Source: Gammaproteobacteria bacterium (GTDB lineage Bacteria; Pseudomonadota; Gammaproteobacteria; Steroidobacterales; Steroidobacteraceae). Taken from it: a stretch of DNA of 64,000 bases. The stretch covers positions 62,001 to 126,000 of the forward strand of contig PLUE01000028.1 of NCBI GenBank assembly GCA_003164785.1, written 5' to 3'. The first letter of the stretch is position 1. The number at the start of each line of letters is the position of its first letter. The notes below the pieces were generated by a model, which saw only the letters and a program-made list of their open reading frames with translations, was not told the DNA's origin and searched no databases. Below, one piece after another: positions 43,446 to 51,391 of this stretch. The position numbers were made by a program, and so were the translations under genes.

Positions 43446-45333
43446 CTTTTACCGCAGTCTCGCCGACGCGCTGCGCGAGTCCGAGCAATTCAATTGGTCA
43501 GCCATGGCCCGGCCCAATCAGTTGCCGCCCCCCGGTGATTGGCTTATCTGGCTTTTGCTCAGTGGTCGCGGATTCGGGAAAACGAGAACCATCTGTGAAT
43601 GGGTGCGCATGCAGGTCGAAGGTAACCTCGCGGGCCGGATTGCATTGGTGGCCGCTACCGCAGCCGACGCACGCGACGTCTTAATCGAAGGTCCCGCTGG
43701 GCTTCTTGCGATCGCACCCCCGTGGAATCGGCCGGAATATGAACCAAGCAAAAGACGCGTGACTTGGAAAAACGGCGCCATTGCAACGGCCTATTCGGCA
43801 GAGGAGGGGGACCGCCTCCGAGGCCCTCAATTCGACGCAGCGGCCTGCGATGAGTTGGCCGCGTGGACCGATTTAGACGCATGGGACAACCTGCAATTCG
43901 GCCTGCGACTCGGAAAGAATCCCCGCTGCGTTGTCGCGACCACGCCGAGGCCCGTCAAGATTCTCCGCGACTTGATCGCAAGAGAGGGCGGCGACGTTGT
44001 TATCACCCGCGGCAGCACATTCGAGAATCGAGACAATCTGGCGCCATCCTTCATCCAGCAGATCACCGCACGGTATGGGGGCACCAGGTTAGGCCGGCAG
44101 GAATTGAATGGTGAGATGCTTGAGGACGTTCCGGGTGCGCTTTGGACTCGCGAAGTAATCGAAGCATCGCGCGTTACCTCCGCACCCGCCCACCAGCAGC
44201 GCGTTGTGATTGCCGTCGATCCCGCAGGATCTAACGCGGAGGGAAGCGACGAAACCGGAATTATCGCCGCAGCGCTTGGAGCCGATGGCGAGGGCTATGT
44301 GATTGCCGACCTGTCAGGCCGCTACGCCCCGACTGATTGGGCACGGCGGGCAATCGCTGCATATCACTCGCTCAAAGCGGACAAGATTGTAGTTGAGCGG
44401 AACTACGGCGGAGACATGGCAAAGGCGACGCTGTCGAGCATTGACGCGGGAGTGCCGATCAAGGACGTGTCGAGTTCACGCGGCAAAGTTCTTCGCGCCG
44501 AGCCGATTTCCAGCCTATTCGAGCAAAAGCGCGCGCACCTGGTTGGGGGGTATCCCGAGCTGGAGGATCAAATGGCGGCGTTCACGTCGGATTGGGACCG
44601 CTCTCGCGATGGGTCGCCGGATCGCGTTGATGCCATGGTGTTTGCGCTGACCGAACTGCTTTGCGGCTTGCCGGTTGGCGGATTCTTCCGCGAGCGCAGC
44701 TTGCTAGTGAATGGCGAGTCGGTCGATATGCCCTCGGTTTGCACGGGCTGCATGGCCGTGATCGGGACGCCCTTGAAGACAGGCCCCGGTCGCGATTCGA
44801 TAGGCGTCGTCTATCTCGCCCGCACATTTGAAGAGCCGTCTTTGATCGTACTCGATTGGGACATTCATCAGATCGATGGCGATTCGCTCGAGGGATGGCT
44901 ACCGGCCGTGTCGGATCGTCTCGCCGCCTTGCGGACAGAGACCCGTGCAAGAACGCACCGCGGCGGTATGTGGATCGAAGAGAGTCCCATCGGCTCCGCA
45001 CTTCTCGCTCAAGCGACGGAGCGACGTTTGGATGCGCACATCGTTGGCAAGTACGTCAAATTGGCACCCGACATCGTTACGCGAGCGAATGCTGCCGGCC
45101 GGTTTATCTCGCCTGGCAAGCGGTGCAAGCTGTCGCGGTTCGCGCATGAGAAAGTCTCGTTATTCCGCGGCGTGACAAGAAACCATTTGTTGGCGCAGTT
45201 TCTCGGATTCGGAGCAAGTGAAACACCGGATGATTCATCAGAGCTATTGAGCGCGCTCTGTGTTGCGACTGTTCTCGCATTCGGCGGCGCCGACGATGTG
45301 CAGAAAAACAAAGCGGAAGGCGAAGAGCGATGA
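43435..45333 (+). CDS. Terminase large subunit with long extra C-terminal region
   Basis: 632 residues. The ATPase motor has Walker A SGRGFGKTR (43-51), Walker B AACDE (Glu140) and coupling motif VVATTPRP (166-173). The RNase H-like nuclease has VVIAVDPAGSN (Asp262), IVVERNYGG (Glu321) and PDRVDAMVFAL (Asp396/Asp399). Typical large terminases end here (~410-450 residues); this one continues for ~220 residues (411-632) with RDSIGVVYLA ... GGMWIEES ... DDSSELLSALCVATVLAFGG, laid out like a second, divergent nuclease domain. Packages DNA into capsids, which here must come from elsewhere. Confidence 0.88.
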   Translation: MSTDFYRSLADALRESEQFNWSAMARPNQLPPPGDWLIWLLLSGRGFGKTRTICEWVRMQVEGNLAGRIALVAATAADARDVLIEGPAGLLAIAPPWNRPEYEPSKRRVTWKNGAIATAYSAEEGDRLRGPQFDAAACDELAAWTDLDAWDNLQFGLRLGKNPRCVVATTPRPVKILRDLIAREGGDVVITRGSTFENRDNLAPSFIQQITARYGGTRLGRQELNGEMLEDVPGALWTREVIEASRVTSAPAHQQRVVIAVDPAGSNAEGSDETGIIAAALGADGEGYVIADLSGRYAPTDWARRAIAAYHSLKADKIVVERNYGGDMAKATLSSIDAGVPIKDVSSSRGKVLRAEPISSLFEQKRAHLVGGYPELEDQMAAFTSDWDRSRDGSPDRVDAMVFALTELLCGLPVGGFFRERSLLVNGESVDMPSVCTGCMAVIGTPLKTGPGRDSIGVVYLARTFEEPSLIVLDWDIHQIDGDSLEGWLPAVSDRLAALRTETRARTHRGGMWIEESPIGSALLAQATERRLDAHIVGKYVKLAPDIVTRANAAGRFISPGKRCKLSRFAHEKVSLFRGVTRNHLLAQFLGFGASETPDDSSELLSALCVATVLAFGGADDVQKNKAEGEER

Positions 45334-45338
45334 ATATG

Positions 45339-45353
45339 TTGCCACCGTGGCAA
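45339..45353. promoter_or_regulatory. Palindromic operator candidate, copy 2
   Basis: TTGCCA-CCG-TGGCAA, 6 nt after the terminase stop and 37 nt before the ribbon-helix-helix gene; near-identical to 42747-42761, with the flanking bases GTTGCCA and GGCAATT also shared. Confidence 0.5.
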
Positions 45354-45389
45354 TTTATTAATCACAAGTATGCTGGTTGAATACCCAAC

Positions 45390-45575
45390 ATGAAATCGAA
45401 ATTGAAGTCCGAGTTCTCCCGAGTCTGCGTAACCGTACCGTCCGACGTGATCGCGCTGATCGATTCGAAAGCGCGGCAAGAGTCGCGCAGCCGCAGCGCG
45501 CAGATCGCCCACGTTCTCAAGGGAGTGGTCTGCAGTTCCACCAAGACGAAACCAGCCAATGAGGTAACACGATGA
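45390..45575 (+). CDS. Ribbon-helix-helix regulator
   Basis: 61 residues: a strand FSRVCVTVPSDVIALID followed by helices SKARQESRSRSAQIAHVLKG, the MetJ/Arc/CopG-type fold. A palindrome in its upstream region and the same one near the terminase genes suggest an autoregulator controlling packaging genes (inference). ATGA overlap with the next gene. Confidence 0.7.
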   Translation: MKSKLKSEFSRVCVTVPSDVIALIDSKARQESRSRSAQIAHVLKGVVCSSTKTKPANEVTR

Positions 45576-46012
45576 GCAGTAATGAAATGCAGCGGGCGCA
45601 AATCGCCGCCGATGAGATGAATCAAGAATTTCTCGGAGTGGGCGGGCCACGACCGTTTGCCGGGGAGACTCCGGCCGCTTACGTGGCCCGGGCTCTTGAA
45701 CCTTTCCAGCGTCATAGCGACCGGTGGAAGAATGTGAAGCTTGCCGGTCAGACGCTCGATGTCCTGTCGATCGCTCAGGCGCAAATACGTGCAGACACCG
45801 CGGCATATTCGGCAAGCCCCGCGTCCGTCCCGCGAGGCACGTTGAGAGAAGTCATCTCGACCGATCGCACCGGCCGGCGCATCAGCAATTTCATCGGCGA
45901 TCGGAATGCGTGCTGGGCCGAGTTCACAAATCCTCCGCTACGGATCACTGGTTGGAATCGAATTGAGCCGCGGCACCCGGCCGAGCCGTCTCGGGGGGGG
46001 CGTTCACGGTGA
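45572..46012 (+). CDS. Phage hypothetical protein
   Basis: 146 residues. The pattern ETPAAYVARALEPFQRHSDRWKNVKL followed by TLREVISTDRTGRRISNFIGD and a Trp-containing end resembles uncharacterised proteins found near head genes of tailed phages, so it may be a leftover of a structural module. Function unknown. Coupled to both neighbours (ATGA, GTGA). Confidence 0.65.
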   Translation: MSSNEMQRAQIAADEMNQEFLGVGGPRPFAGETPAAYVARALEPFQRHSDRWKNVKLAGQTLDVLSIAQAQIRADTAAYSASPASVPRGTLREVISTDRTGRRISNFIGDRNACWAEFTNPPLRITGWNRIEPRHPAEPSRGGRSR

Positions 46013-46668
46013 TTGCCACGTTGCGAAAAGTGCTACGCCTCGTCGATCAGGCGAGTGAACCCGCCGGCCCACCCACATTGCGCGCGCAACTGCAGGCCGC
46101 GATCGGGGAACGTGGCCTGGCGGCTCAGGCGCTTGAGGCCGCACGCGCCCACATTGAGCGGGTCCGCAGTGTCATTGCTGCCGCAGAGCCGGCCGCGAAG
46201 GAGGCGGCACTGGTGGAGAAGGCGGCCGAGGATCGAGCCCGCGAGTGGGCACTGTCCGGCGCGCTCTCCGCGCCGGCAGATTTGGCTCAATTGAATGCTG
46301 CTGCGGATTCGCAGCGCACCGCCTACGCAGCCCAGCGCCGCGCGGCAGGGGCCGAGGAGGCACTACCCACGCTTCGCGAGGCTGAGGAAGATGCACGGGT
46401 AGCACTCGAAAACGTCAACGACCGTATTCGCGAACTAATCGCACAAGTCATGATCGAAGAACTGGCGCCGGAGATTGCCGAGGTAGCCGCGCTGCGCAGC
46501 CGCCTTGTCGAAGTTGCAGAAAACGTAGTCTCGCTCCAAACCGTGTTCCGCTCTATCTGGGGAGAGGCGCACCCGTACCACAAGCTCGGAAGCAGATCGG
46601 CATTCGAGGAATTGCATCGACAGCTCGGTCAGCTTCTTGTTGAACCGCCGAATTATGGCGACCTCTAA
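46009..46668 (+). CDS. Coiled-coil protein
   Basis: 219 residues, Ala/Glu/Arg-rich with heptads through about residues 20-190 (AALVEKAAEDRAREWAL, LPTLREAEEDARVALENV). No signal or membrane segment. The GTG start overlaps the previous stop. Possibly a scaffold-like or tape-like phage protein; no family recognised. Confidence 0.65.
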   Translation: MIATLRKVLRLVDQASEPAGPPTLRAQLQAAIGERGLAAQALEAARAHIERVRSVIAAAEPAAKEAALVEKAAEDRAREWALSGALSAPADLAQLNAAADSQRTAYAAQRRAAGAEEALPTLREAEEDARVALENVNDRIRELIAQVMIEELAPEIAEVAALRSRLVEVAENVVSLQTVFRSIWGEAHPYHKLGSRSAFEELHRQLGQLLVEPPNYGDL

Positions 46669-46875
46669 GAACATTCAAATCGTTGGGCCGCGCTCGGCGC
46701 GCGTCTTGCGAACGATCCCGACGCAACCATGGAATTAGCTTGATTGGTGCATCGTGCCAAAGCGGGGATCAGACGGACAGTGCCCCGCGATCAGCCAAGA
46801 AAACCCCGTCAACCGGCGGTGGCAACTTCCTTTATCTCGATGCCGCGCGGCCGGTAACTATTAGAAGGCGCGAAG

Positions 46876-47010
46876 ATGGTGGCGAAATCGATCATGGAAA
46901 AATCCGACCGCGCGCAGTGGTGTATGGCACTCATTGCCGTCGTCGCAATGGTCGGCCGGGTGTTGATGCCGTCGGGATTCGCAAATATGGTGTTTCAAAT
47001 GGGTGCGTGA
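46876..47010 (+). CDS. Small single-pass membrane protein, possible
   Basis: 44 residues, MVAKSIMEKSDRAQWCMALI then VVAMVGRVLMPSGFANMVFQ, predicting one membrane helix. The composition resembles the N-termini of small DUF2946-like proteins (R..W.. helix ..LMPSGF), and a continuation in another frame (to 47090) suggests a frameshifted longer gene. Weak AAGG site upstream. The surrounding 46669-47185 holds no other convincing gene. Confidence 0.4.
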   Translation: MVAKSIMEKSDRAQWCMALIAVVAMVGRVLMPSGFANMVFQMGA

Positions 47011-47185
47011 CCTTTCTGCCGCCTGCCAGCAGCGTCCGGGACGGCGCTGCGCAGTCTTGTCAATGTACCGCAATCAACCCTTGGGAGTGACGCATGAGTG
47101 ATCGAGGAAGTCTCAGCGCGGGCGCGGAGGTCATATGATCTTGGTCAATATCAAACTAGCCAAGCCTATTTTGGTGACAGCCAAT

Positions 47186-47458
47186 TTAGTGTTTCCCAGT
47201 ATTCGGAACTTCGATGCCAATGACGGAAGCTACGGCGATCTGTCCGTGGGGATCTCCCATAAAACTACGCAAGAACCGCGCGGTATTCTCGGCGGCCCCG
47301 CCGAGGGCCAGTTGGATGGAACTGACGAACTTACATCGCTCGACGGCTAACAGTCCGCCAGCATAGCAAATCGTGCAATCCACAAAAGTGCAGTCAATAT
47401 ATTCATTGCCTTCGATCATGATTCGCTCCGCAGTAAAAGGCTTATTCTCGTAACGCAT
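47186..47458 (-). CDS. Small pentapeptide-repeat-like protein
   Basis: 90 residues with YIDCTFVDCTICYAGG ... VERCKFVSSIQLALGGAAEN, a short run of pentapeptide-like repeats that form a right-handed beta turn, then a helical end. Similar short proteins are scattered in genomes as orphan genes with unknown role. Preferred over the opposite-strand frame because of this pattern. Last gene of the minus-strand cargo group. Confidence 0.62.
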   Translation of the reverse strand: MRYENKPFTAERIMIEGNEYIDCTFVDCTICYAGGLLAVERCKFVSSIQLALGGAAENTARFLRSFMGDPHGQIAVASVIGIEVPNTGKH

Positions 47459-47552
47459 ACGATCGGTCCTTGCCAGTTCAATGAAAAATCCGACATACGC
47501 CCTGGATATTCAGCTTGAATCGGACGATACGCTCGCGATGCTGCATGAACTA

Positions 47553-47747
47553 TCAGCTATGCTCATCGAAAAATCGCTCGATTTCCGCAATCTTTCGCCT
47601 GAACTCATCCGTCTTGAGCTCGATACGCGCGCTACATCCGCAGATGTAATGGTCATGCGTCTTGAGCCAACCGATCGTCTCACGGAACTCCTTTCCGCAG
47701 GCTGGGCAGGGGATATCGATAGGCTCTTGGTCGAGAAGGCCTGGCAT
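47553..47747 (-). CDS. Zinc-ribbon protein
   Basis: 64 residues with IPCPACGKEFRETIGWLKTHDHYICGC, i.e. CxxC and CxC pairs about 20 residues apart, a zinc-ribbon, then a helical C-terminus. The same GWLK...H pattern occurs in small orphan zinc-ribbon proteins. Function unknown. On the plus strand an overlapping frame exists but is less protein-like. Confidence 0.62.
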   Translation of the reverse strand: MPGLLDQEPIDIPCPACGKEFRETIGWLKTHDHYICGCSARIELKTDEFRRKIAEIERFFDEHS

Positions 47748-47786
47748 GTTAGGCAGGCGAATGGAGGGTGAGTGGCAATGCGTTCA

Positions 47787-49034
47787 TCACTTGACGTCAG
47801 CGCCAGTCTCATACTTTGCGCACGCCTCTAGCGCCACGTATGTGGCGGGAAATGGCGGGTGCTGACACTTGTCGATAATAGCTTGGGTGATGTTTGGGAA
47901 TTCGTGGCCGGGTACCAGCCGTTGCCATGCATGCAATTCCTGACTTCGGCAGAGGGTTTCGCGTCGCGAGTCGCCCCGCGCATACTGTTTGCAAGAATTA
48001 TCGATATGGTCAGCGGCTGCGGGATTGATGCTGCGCATGGGCGTTAGGTCATCGACCGTTTTGATCGTGGACGGAGGTTGCGTGTCTTCGATCGGCGCTG
48101 CCCCAGAAATAGCGGTAATTTGTGCCTGTGTGGCCTGAGCGGAGGCCGGATCTGAGTCTTGTGCTGGCGGAGACGATTCAGCATCTTCCGGCGCGGGAGA
48201 AATTTCAGGTGCTGCGTCGGCAACAGGTTCATTCGTAGCATCATGAGCTACATCGGGCATCGGGGCAGTTGAATCCATGAGACGAGAGAACCTAAATATA
48301 AATTCCGGCTCGCGTAGTTTGCCGCGCAGGGTGAGGCTCGTTTCATCGATACATCCCGCCTCTTCATCTCGCAGAAACTCGCCAGAGAATTGGACGGGTT
48401 GGCCTACGGTCATTGCGGACGCGGCAACAAACACGGCACTGCCGGGATCGAGCAGCGTATTGCTTGAGAAATCGGATAGCGCATTGTTGTATGTTCGCAC
48501 GTAAATGTTATCGGCTATTCGGATCTCTAAGACGCCTTTGCCATCACTATTGGAATTGATGTCTTTCATTGTACCGATCCAGTTTGTGACCGAGAGTGAC
48601 GCCAGCAGCTTGCATAGCGCGTGATCCCTCTTGGCTTTGATGCCGCCGCGCTGCATGTCATTGCTGGCGGTGCGCGATTGGTCTTGGGCGTCGCTGACAA
48701 TGCGGACAAAATTCGCCTCATCGCGCGGCAACGGATGGGGAGGCGCCATGTCGTTAAGGTTCGGAAGGCCCGCATTCCCCTCTAACGTGGCGAGGTTATC
48801 GTTTGGGGTTTCGGAATTCGTGCGCACGACATTCGAAGGGGATGCCAGGAACCCAACGAACTTCACGAGTCCCACAAACATTGCGATGCCGATAAAGAGC
48901 GACGCCACGGGCCCGAACCTTCTCCGCCAGAAATACACATGCGGCATTTCCAATGCCGAACCGCAGTGCTTGCACTTGATCGCCGCAGCAAGGATTTCTT
49001 CGGCGCAGTAGGGGCATCGTTTCACTTGGTCCAT
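47787..49034 (-). CDS. Membrane protein with N-terminal zinc ribbon
   Basis: 415 residues. An N-terminal UPF0547-type zinc ribbon KRCPYCAEEILAAAIKCKHCGSAL (5-28) is followed by one membrane helix (PVASLFIGIAMFVGLVKFVGFL, about 42-63). The outside part has a beta-rich region (~130-240), an acidic Pro/Ala-rich linker (~245-320), and a C-terminal part with paired Cys. The layout suggests a sensor or cell-surface protein; role unknown. 16 nt downstream of the secreted-protein gene. Confidence 0.7.
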   Translation of the reverse strand: MDQVKRCPYCAEEILAAAIKCKHCGSALEMPHVYFWRRRFGPVASLFIGIAMFVGLVKFVGFLASPSNVVRTNSETPNDNLATLEGNAGLPNLNDMAPPHPLPRDEANFVRIVSDAQDQSRTASNDMQRGGIKAKRDHALCKLLASLSVTNWIGTMKDINSNSDGKGVLEIRIADNIYVRTYNNALSDFSSNTLLDPGSAVFVAASAMTVGQPVQFSGEFLRDEEAGCIDETSLTLRGKLREPEFIFRFSRLMDSTAPMPDVAHDATNEPVADAAPEISPAPEDAESSPPAQDSDPASAQATQAQITAISGAAPIEDTQPPSTIKTVDDLTPMRSINPAAADHIDNSCKQYARGDSRRETLCRSQELHAWQRLVPGHEFPNITQAIIDKCQHPPFPATYVALEACAKYETGADVK

Positions 49035-49050
49035 GTGATTAGTGTCCTTG

Positions 49051-49701
49051 TTATCGCCCGGATTCCCAAGTATCTACGTGCTTGCCGCGGCACTCGGACC
49101 ACATGTCTTGGCTTAGCATGAATCGGCCCTGGGCATCGGGCATCCTGCCGCCTCCAGTCCTCTTAATGTCGTCCTGGTAGTCGGATAAGCTTGGATAGGT
49201 GATAGCCGGCATAAATTGGCCGAGTGCGACGCGGGCTGGGGCCGTCATTTGGCAGGAGCCGGCTATTCGCGAGCAGATGAAAACCATATAGATGCGAGTA
49301 TCGGGTCTAGCCTCGCGTTGGGGCTCTTGTTCTTGTTGGGCTTCTGCGTTGCGCGCGGCGAACCATCTATTCGCCAAAGCCACGGGCCCCGTGATTGAGA
49401 TTTCACTACCGGAAATCCCCTTCTTATTGAACATTGCTCGATTGCGACCAAGGAACTTGGCTTCGCAAGCCATCTCTATGGTCGTGAGCATCTGAATTTT
49501 GAGCAGGCCGGGCGGGAGATCCGGCGACGCGGCCACGGCCTGATTGATGGCCGCGAGCATCGCATCGAAATTGCTTTGCGCGTCGCCATACGGGGGCGCC
49601 TTGCATAGCGCGTCGTTGGCGTGAGCGTTTACCGCTACGAAAAGCGTCGAAGCGATCAATAACAACGGAACCGCGTTCCTCGCCACGTCAATATGCTTCA
49701 T
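49051..49701 (-). CDS. Secreted/periplasmic hypothetical protein
   Basis: 216 residues with a Sec signal peptide (NAVPLLLIASTLFVAVNAHA, cleavage near residue 28). The mature protein has several Cys (CKAPPYGD, EMACEAKF, ICSRIAGSC, WSECRGK) likely in disulfides. No family recognised. First gene of the minus-strand cargo operon, followed closely by the zinc-ribbon membrane protein. Confidence 0.7.
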   Translation of the reverse strand: MKHIDVARNAVPLLLIASTLFVAVNAHANDALCKAPPYGDAQSNFDAMLAAINQAVAASPDLPPGLLKIQMLTTIEMACEAKFLGRNRAMFNKKGISGSEISITGPVALANRWFAARNAEAQQEQEPQREARPDTRIYMVFICSRIAGSCQMTAPARVALGQFMPAITYPSLSDYQDDIKRTGGGRMPDAQGRFMLSQDMWSECRGKHVDTWESGR

Positions 49702-49733
49702 CTATCTGCGCCTCCATTCGCTGCATCCCATTC

Positions 49734-49772
49734 TATACAGTGTTGGCGCCCTCGCGGTACTGGATGGACGAC
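49734..49772 (+). repeat. Bipartite 39-bp element, copy A
   Basis: TATACAGT-N16-TACTGGATGGACGAC, 30 bp upstream of the zinc-ribbon gene at 49802. Copy B (51392-51430) has the same two blocks at identical spacing, with a partly similar centre. Confidence 0.65.
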
Positions 49773-49801
49773 AGCACCCGGTGCTCGCGACAATCGCCGG
49801 C

Positions 49802-50041
49802 ATGATGCCCCCTCGCCAACTGTTGACCGTGGTCAAGCTTTCCGACCATGGCGGGCAGTATGTGCTGATGCTCAAATGCTCGCATTGCGGCCATACGCGC
49901 GAGGCACGGCCCGAACTGTTCGCCCGGCTCGCCGGCTGGGAAACACCTCTTGCTATCGTCCTTGAACGCCTACGGTGCTCCCAGTGCGGCGCACGCCGAG
50001 CGACCGCGACCGTTCGCCGGCAGACGAAGCGCGACGGCTGA
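49802..50041 (+). CDS. Zinc-ribbon protein, paralogue A
   Basis: 79 residues: LTVVKLSDHGGQYVLMLKCS followed by CSHCGHTREARPELFARLAGW and RLRCSQCGARRATATVRR, two CxxC knuckles ~36 residues apart forming a zinc ribbon. The ATGATG start at 49802 is chosen because paralogue B at 52605 starts identically (ATGATGCCCC). Function unknown. csrA follows 43 nt downstream. Confidence 0.75.
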   Translation: MMPPRQLLTVVKLSDHGGQYVLMLKCSHCGHTREARPELFARLAGWETPLAIVLERLRCSQCGARRATATVRRQTKRDG

Positions 50042-50084
50042 TACGACCTGTGGGAACATAGATTTCCATAGCAAGGAGGCGCCC

Positions 50085-50492
50085 ATGCTTGTTCTAACGC
50101 GAAACATCGGCCAGGTCATCAAGATAGCCCCGGACATTACCGTCACAACACTAGGGATCAATGGGGCGCAGATCCGCATCGGAATCGATGCACCCAAGGC
50201 CATTGAGGTACACCGGGAAGAAACCTATCAGCGGAAGAAAGAATCAGACCGCGTCAGCGTGTTTACGGGTCGAGCACATCCCGCTGACAGGGAAATGCCC
50301 GCTCGATTAGCTCATGATCCCGCTGCGCGATCAATTTTGACCCCGCCGCCGCGATACCTATCAACTCGGGCAGCGATTCATGGACGGCGCCTAGCCGCTC
50401 AACGCTTCCATCGCAGAGACCGGTCACTAGTTGACTCATGGCGCCGACGCTCACGGTATCGTGGCATGCGATATGCGAATCGTGTTGCATGA
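50085..50492 (+). CDS. csrA: CsrA/RsmA RNA-binding regulator with extended C-terminus
   Basis: The first ~56 residues are a full CsrA: MLVLTRNIGQVIKIAPDITV ... GINGAQIRIGIDAPKAIEVHREETY. CsrA binds GGA motifs in mRNA leaders to control translation and stability. A perfect AAGGAGG (50073-50079) lies 5 nt before the ATG. The frame continues to 135 residues, twice the usual length; the extra part is Arg-rich and overlaps antiparallel with the toxin-like gene, so the native stop may have been lost. Phage- and element-borne CsrA copies are known and may reprogramme host mRNAs. Confidence 0.85.
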   Translation: MLVLTRNIGQVIKIAPDITVTTLGINGAQIRIGIDAPKAIEVHREETYQRKKESDRVSVFTGRAHPADREMPARLAHDPAARSILTPPPRYLSTRAAIHGRRLAAQRFHRRDRSLVDSWRRRSRYRGMRYANRVA

Positions 50493-50727
50493 ACGGGTGG
50501 AGAGATTGTGGCATTAGAACCTGACGACGTAGCAAATCGGCCTGCGCGCAAATGAACCTGCTAGGTTGAGTGTTGATGTAGAATGCGAGTGAGCGCTCAG
50601 CGGTCGCGACGATTAACACGAGCCGTTTTGTTTTTTCTGCAACGTGATCGTAGCGCCGAAGCACGACACCGGCACGCAAGGTGAGTGCGTGGGCGCGCAG
50701 CGCGGCGGGGTCCGGCCTGCGCGTCAT
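50263..50727 (-). CDS. Putative PanT toxin (PemK-like pattern)
   Basis: 154 residues, downstream of the Panacea gene by 9 nt. The pattern LRAGVVLRRYDHVAEKTKRLVLI, then AFYINTQPSRFI and HDSHIACHDTVS, resembles the small beta-barrel PemK/MazF group (G-x-V near the start, KxR, buried I-N-S/T strand) but divergently. Being the second gene with a Panacea partner makes it the likely toxin. Its 3' third is antisense to the csrA extension. Confidence 0.6.
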   Translation of the reverse strand: MTRRPDPAALRAHALTLRAGVVLRRYDHVAEKTKRLVLIVATAERSLAFYINTQPSRFICAQADLLRRQVLMPQSLHPFMQHDSHIACHDTVSVGAMSQLVTGLCDGSVERLGAVHESLPELIGIAAAGSKLIAQRDHELIERAFPCQRDVLDP

Positions 50728-50736
50728 CGATTCGGG

Positions 50737-51300
50737 CTACGTACCGTCTTGCGCGAAGTGTTCGCGCAACTCATCGCGGTTATCGATCTCAAGCAACAGG
50801 CTCTCCAGGCCAATTACATCGTTCTCATCGGCTGCGAGCCATGCGGGGCCGTGACTCTCGGCCGTACGCTGTTTGAACGACTTGGCGCCGTGCGCATGCG
50901 CGGATTCGGCGAGACATTCCATTTCAGACGCGCTCAGTACCCGCTCATCGGCCGGTCGCAGTGCTCGCACCGCGTAGCCGTCAACGCTCAGGGAGTTGCG
51001 CGCCCGATCGGTAAGCGGAAACTCTGAATCGCCCTTCAGCGTCTTGAGAATGTCATAGGTGGCGCTCGGAACCGGCCCATGCTTCATCGCAATATATCGA
51101 TCACCCGATATGGGGCGGCCATAGCGGCTCAGATGCGCCTTGTCCGCGTGGAACAGCACCTTGGCAATCGAATGGAGGGTCGGATTTGGAACACGGCCTG
51201 CAATGTAGAGGACAGATTCGACGGCCTTGTCGGTATCGAGCCGGAACGGCCAGCGGGGCAAACGTCGGCTGTCAGTGTTTTCCGTCATGTTGCCTAGCAT
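50737..51300 (-). CDS. Panacea-domain (DUF4065/SocA-like) antitoxin
   Basis: 187 residues from ATG 51300 (alternatives: ATG 51288, GTG 51348). The Panacea core is clear: KAVESVLYIAGRVPNPTLHSIAKVLFHADKAHLSRYGRPISGDRYIAMKHGPVPSATYDILK (residues ~25-85). Panacea antitoxins (PanA) neutralise many unrelated toxins, usually encoded next to them and often on prophages. First gene of the pair; repeat copy B lies about 90 bp upstream in the divergent gap with yedK. Confidence 0.75.
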   Translation of the reverse strand: MLGNMTENTDSRRLPRWPFRLDTDKAVESVLYIAGRVPNPTLHSIAKVLFHADKAHLSRYGRPISGDRYIAMKHGPVPSATYDILKTLKGDSEFPLTDRARNSLSVDGYAVRALRPADERVLSASEMECLAESAHAHGAKSFKQRTAESHGPAWLAADENDVIGLESLLLEIDNRDELREHFAQDGT

Positions 51301-51391
51301 ACTGTGAACGACCCTGGCAAACCATGAAGAATTCTTGCGTTTGATCACGGATCAGCCTTCCCCTTGAGGCCACACGAGCACGGGCGACGCT

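Noticed and set aside
46683-47090. 135-codon plus-strand frame
   Set aside because: Arg/Ser/Gly-rich without pattern; only its last part may be the frameshifted end of the small membrane protein at 46876.
47135-47350. 71-codon plus-strand frame
   Set aside because: The opposite strand has a pentapeptide-like protein with better protein character.
47481-47771. 96-codon plus-strand frame
   Set aside because: The opposite strand encodes a zinc ribbon with conserved-looking Cys spacing.
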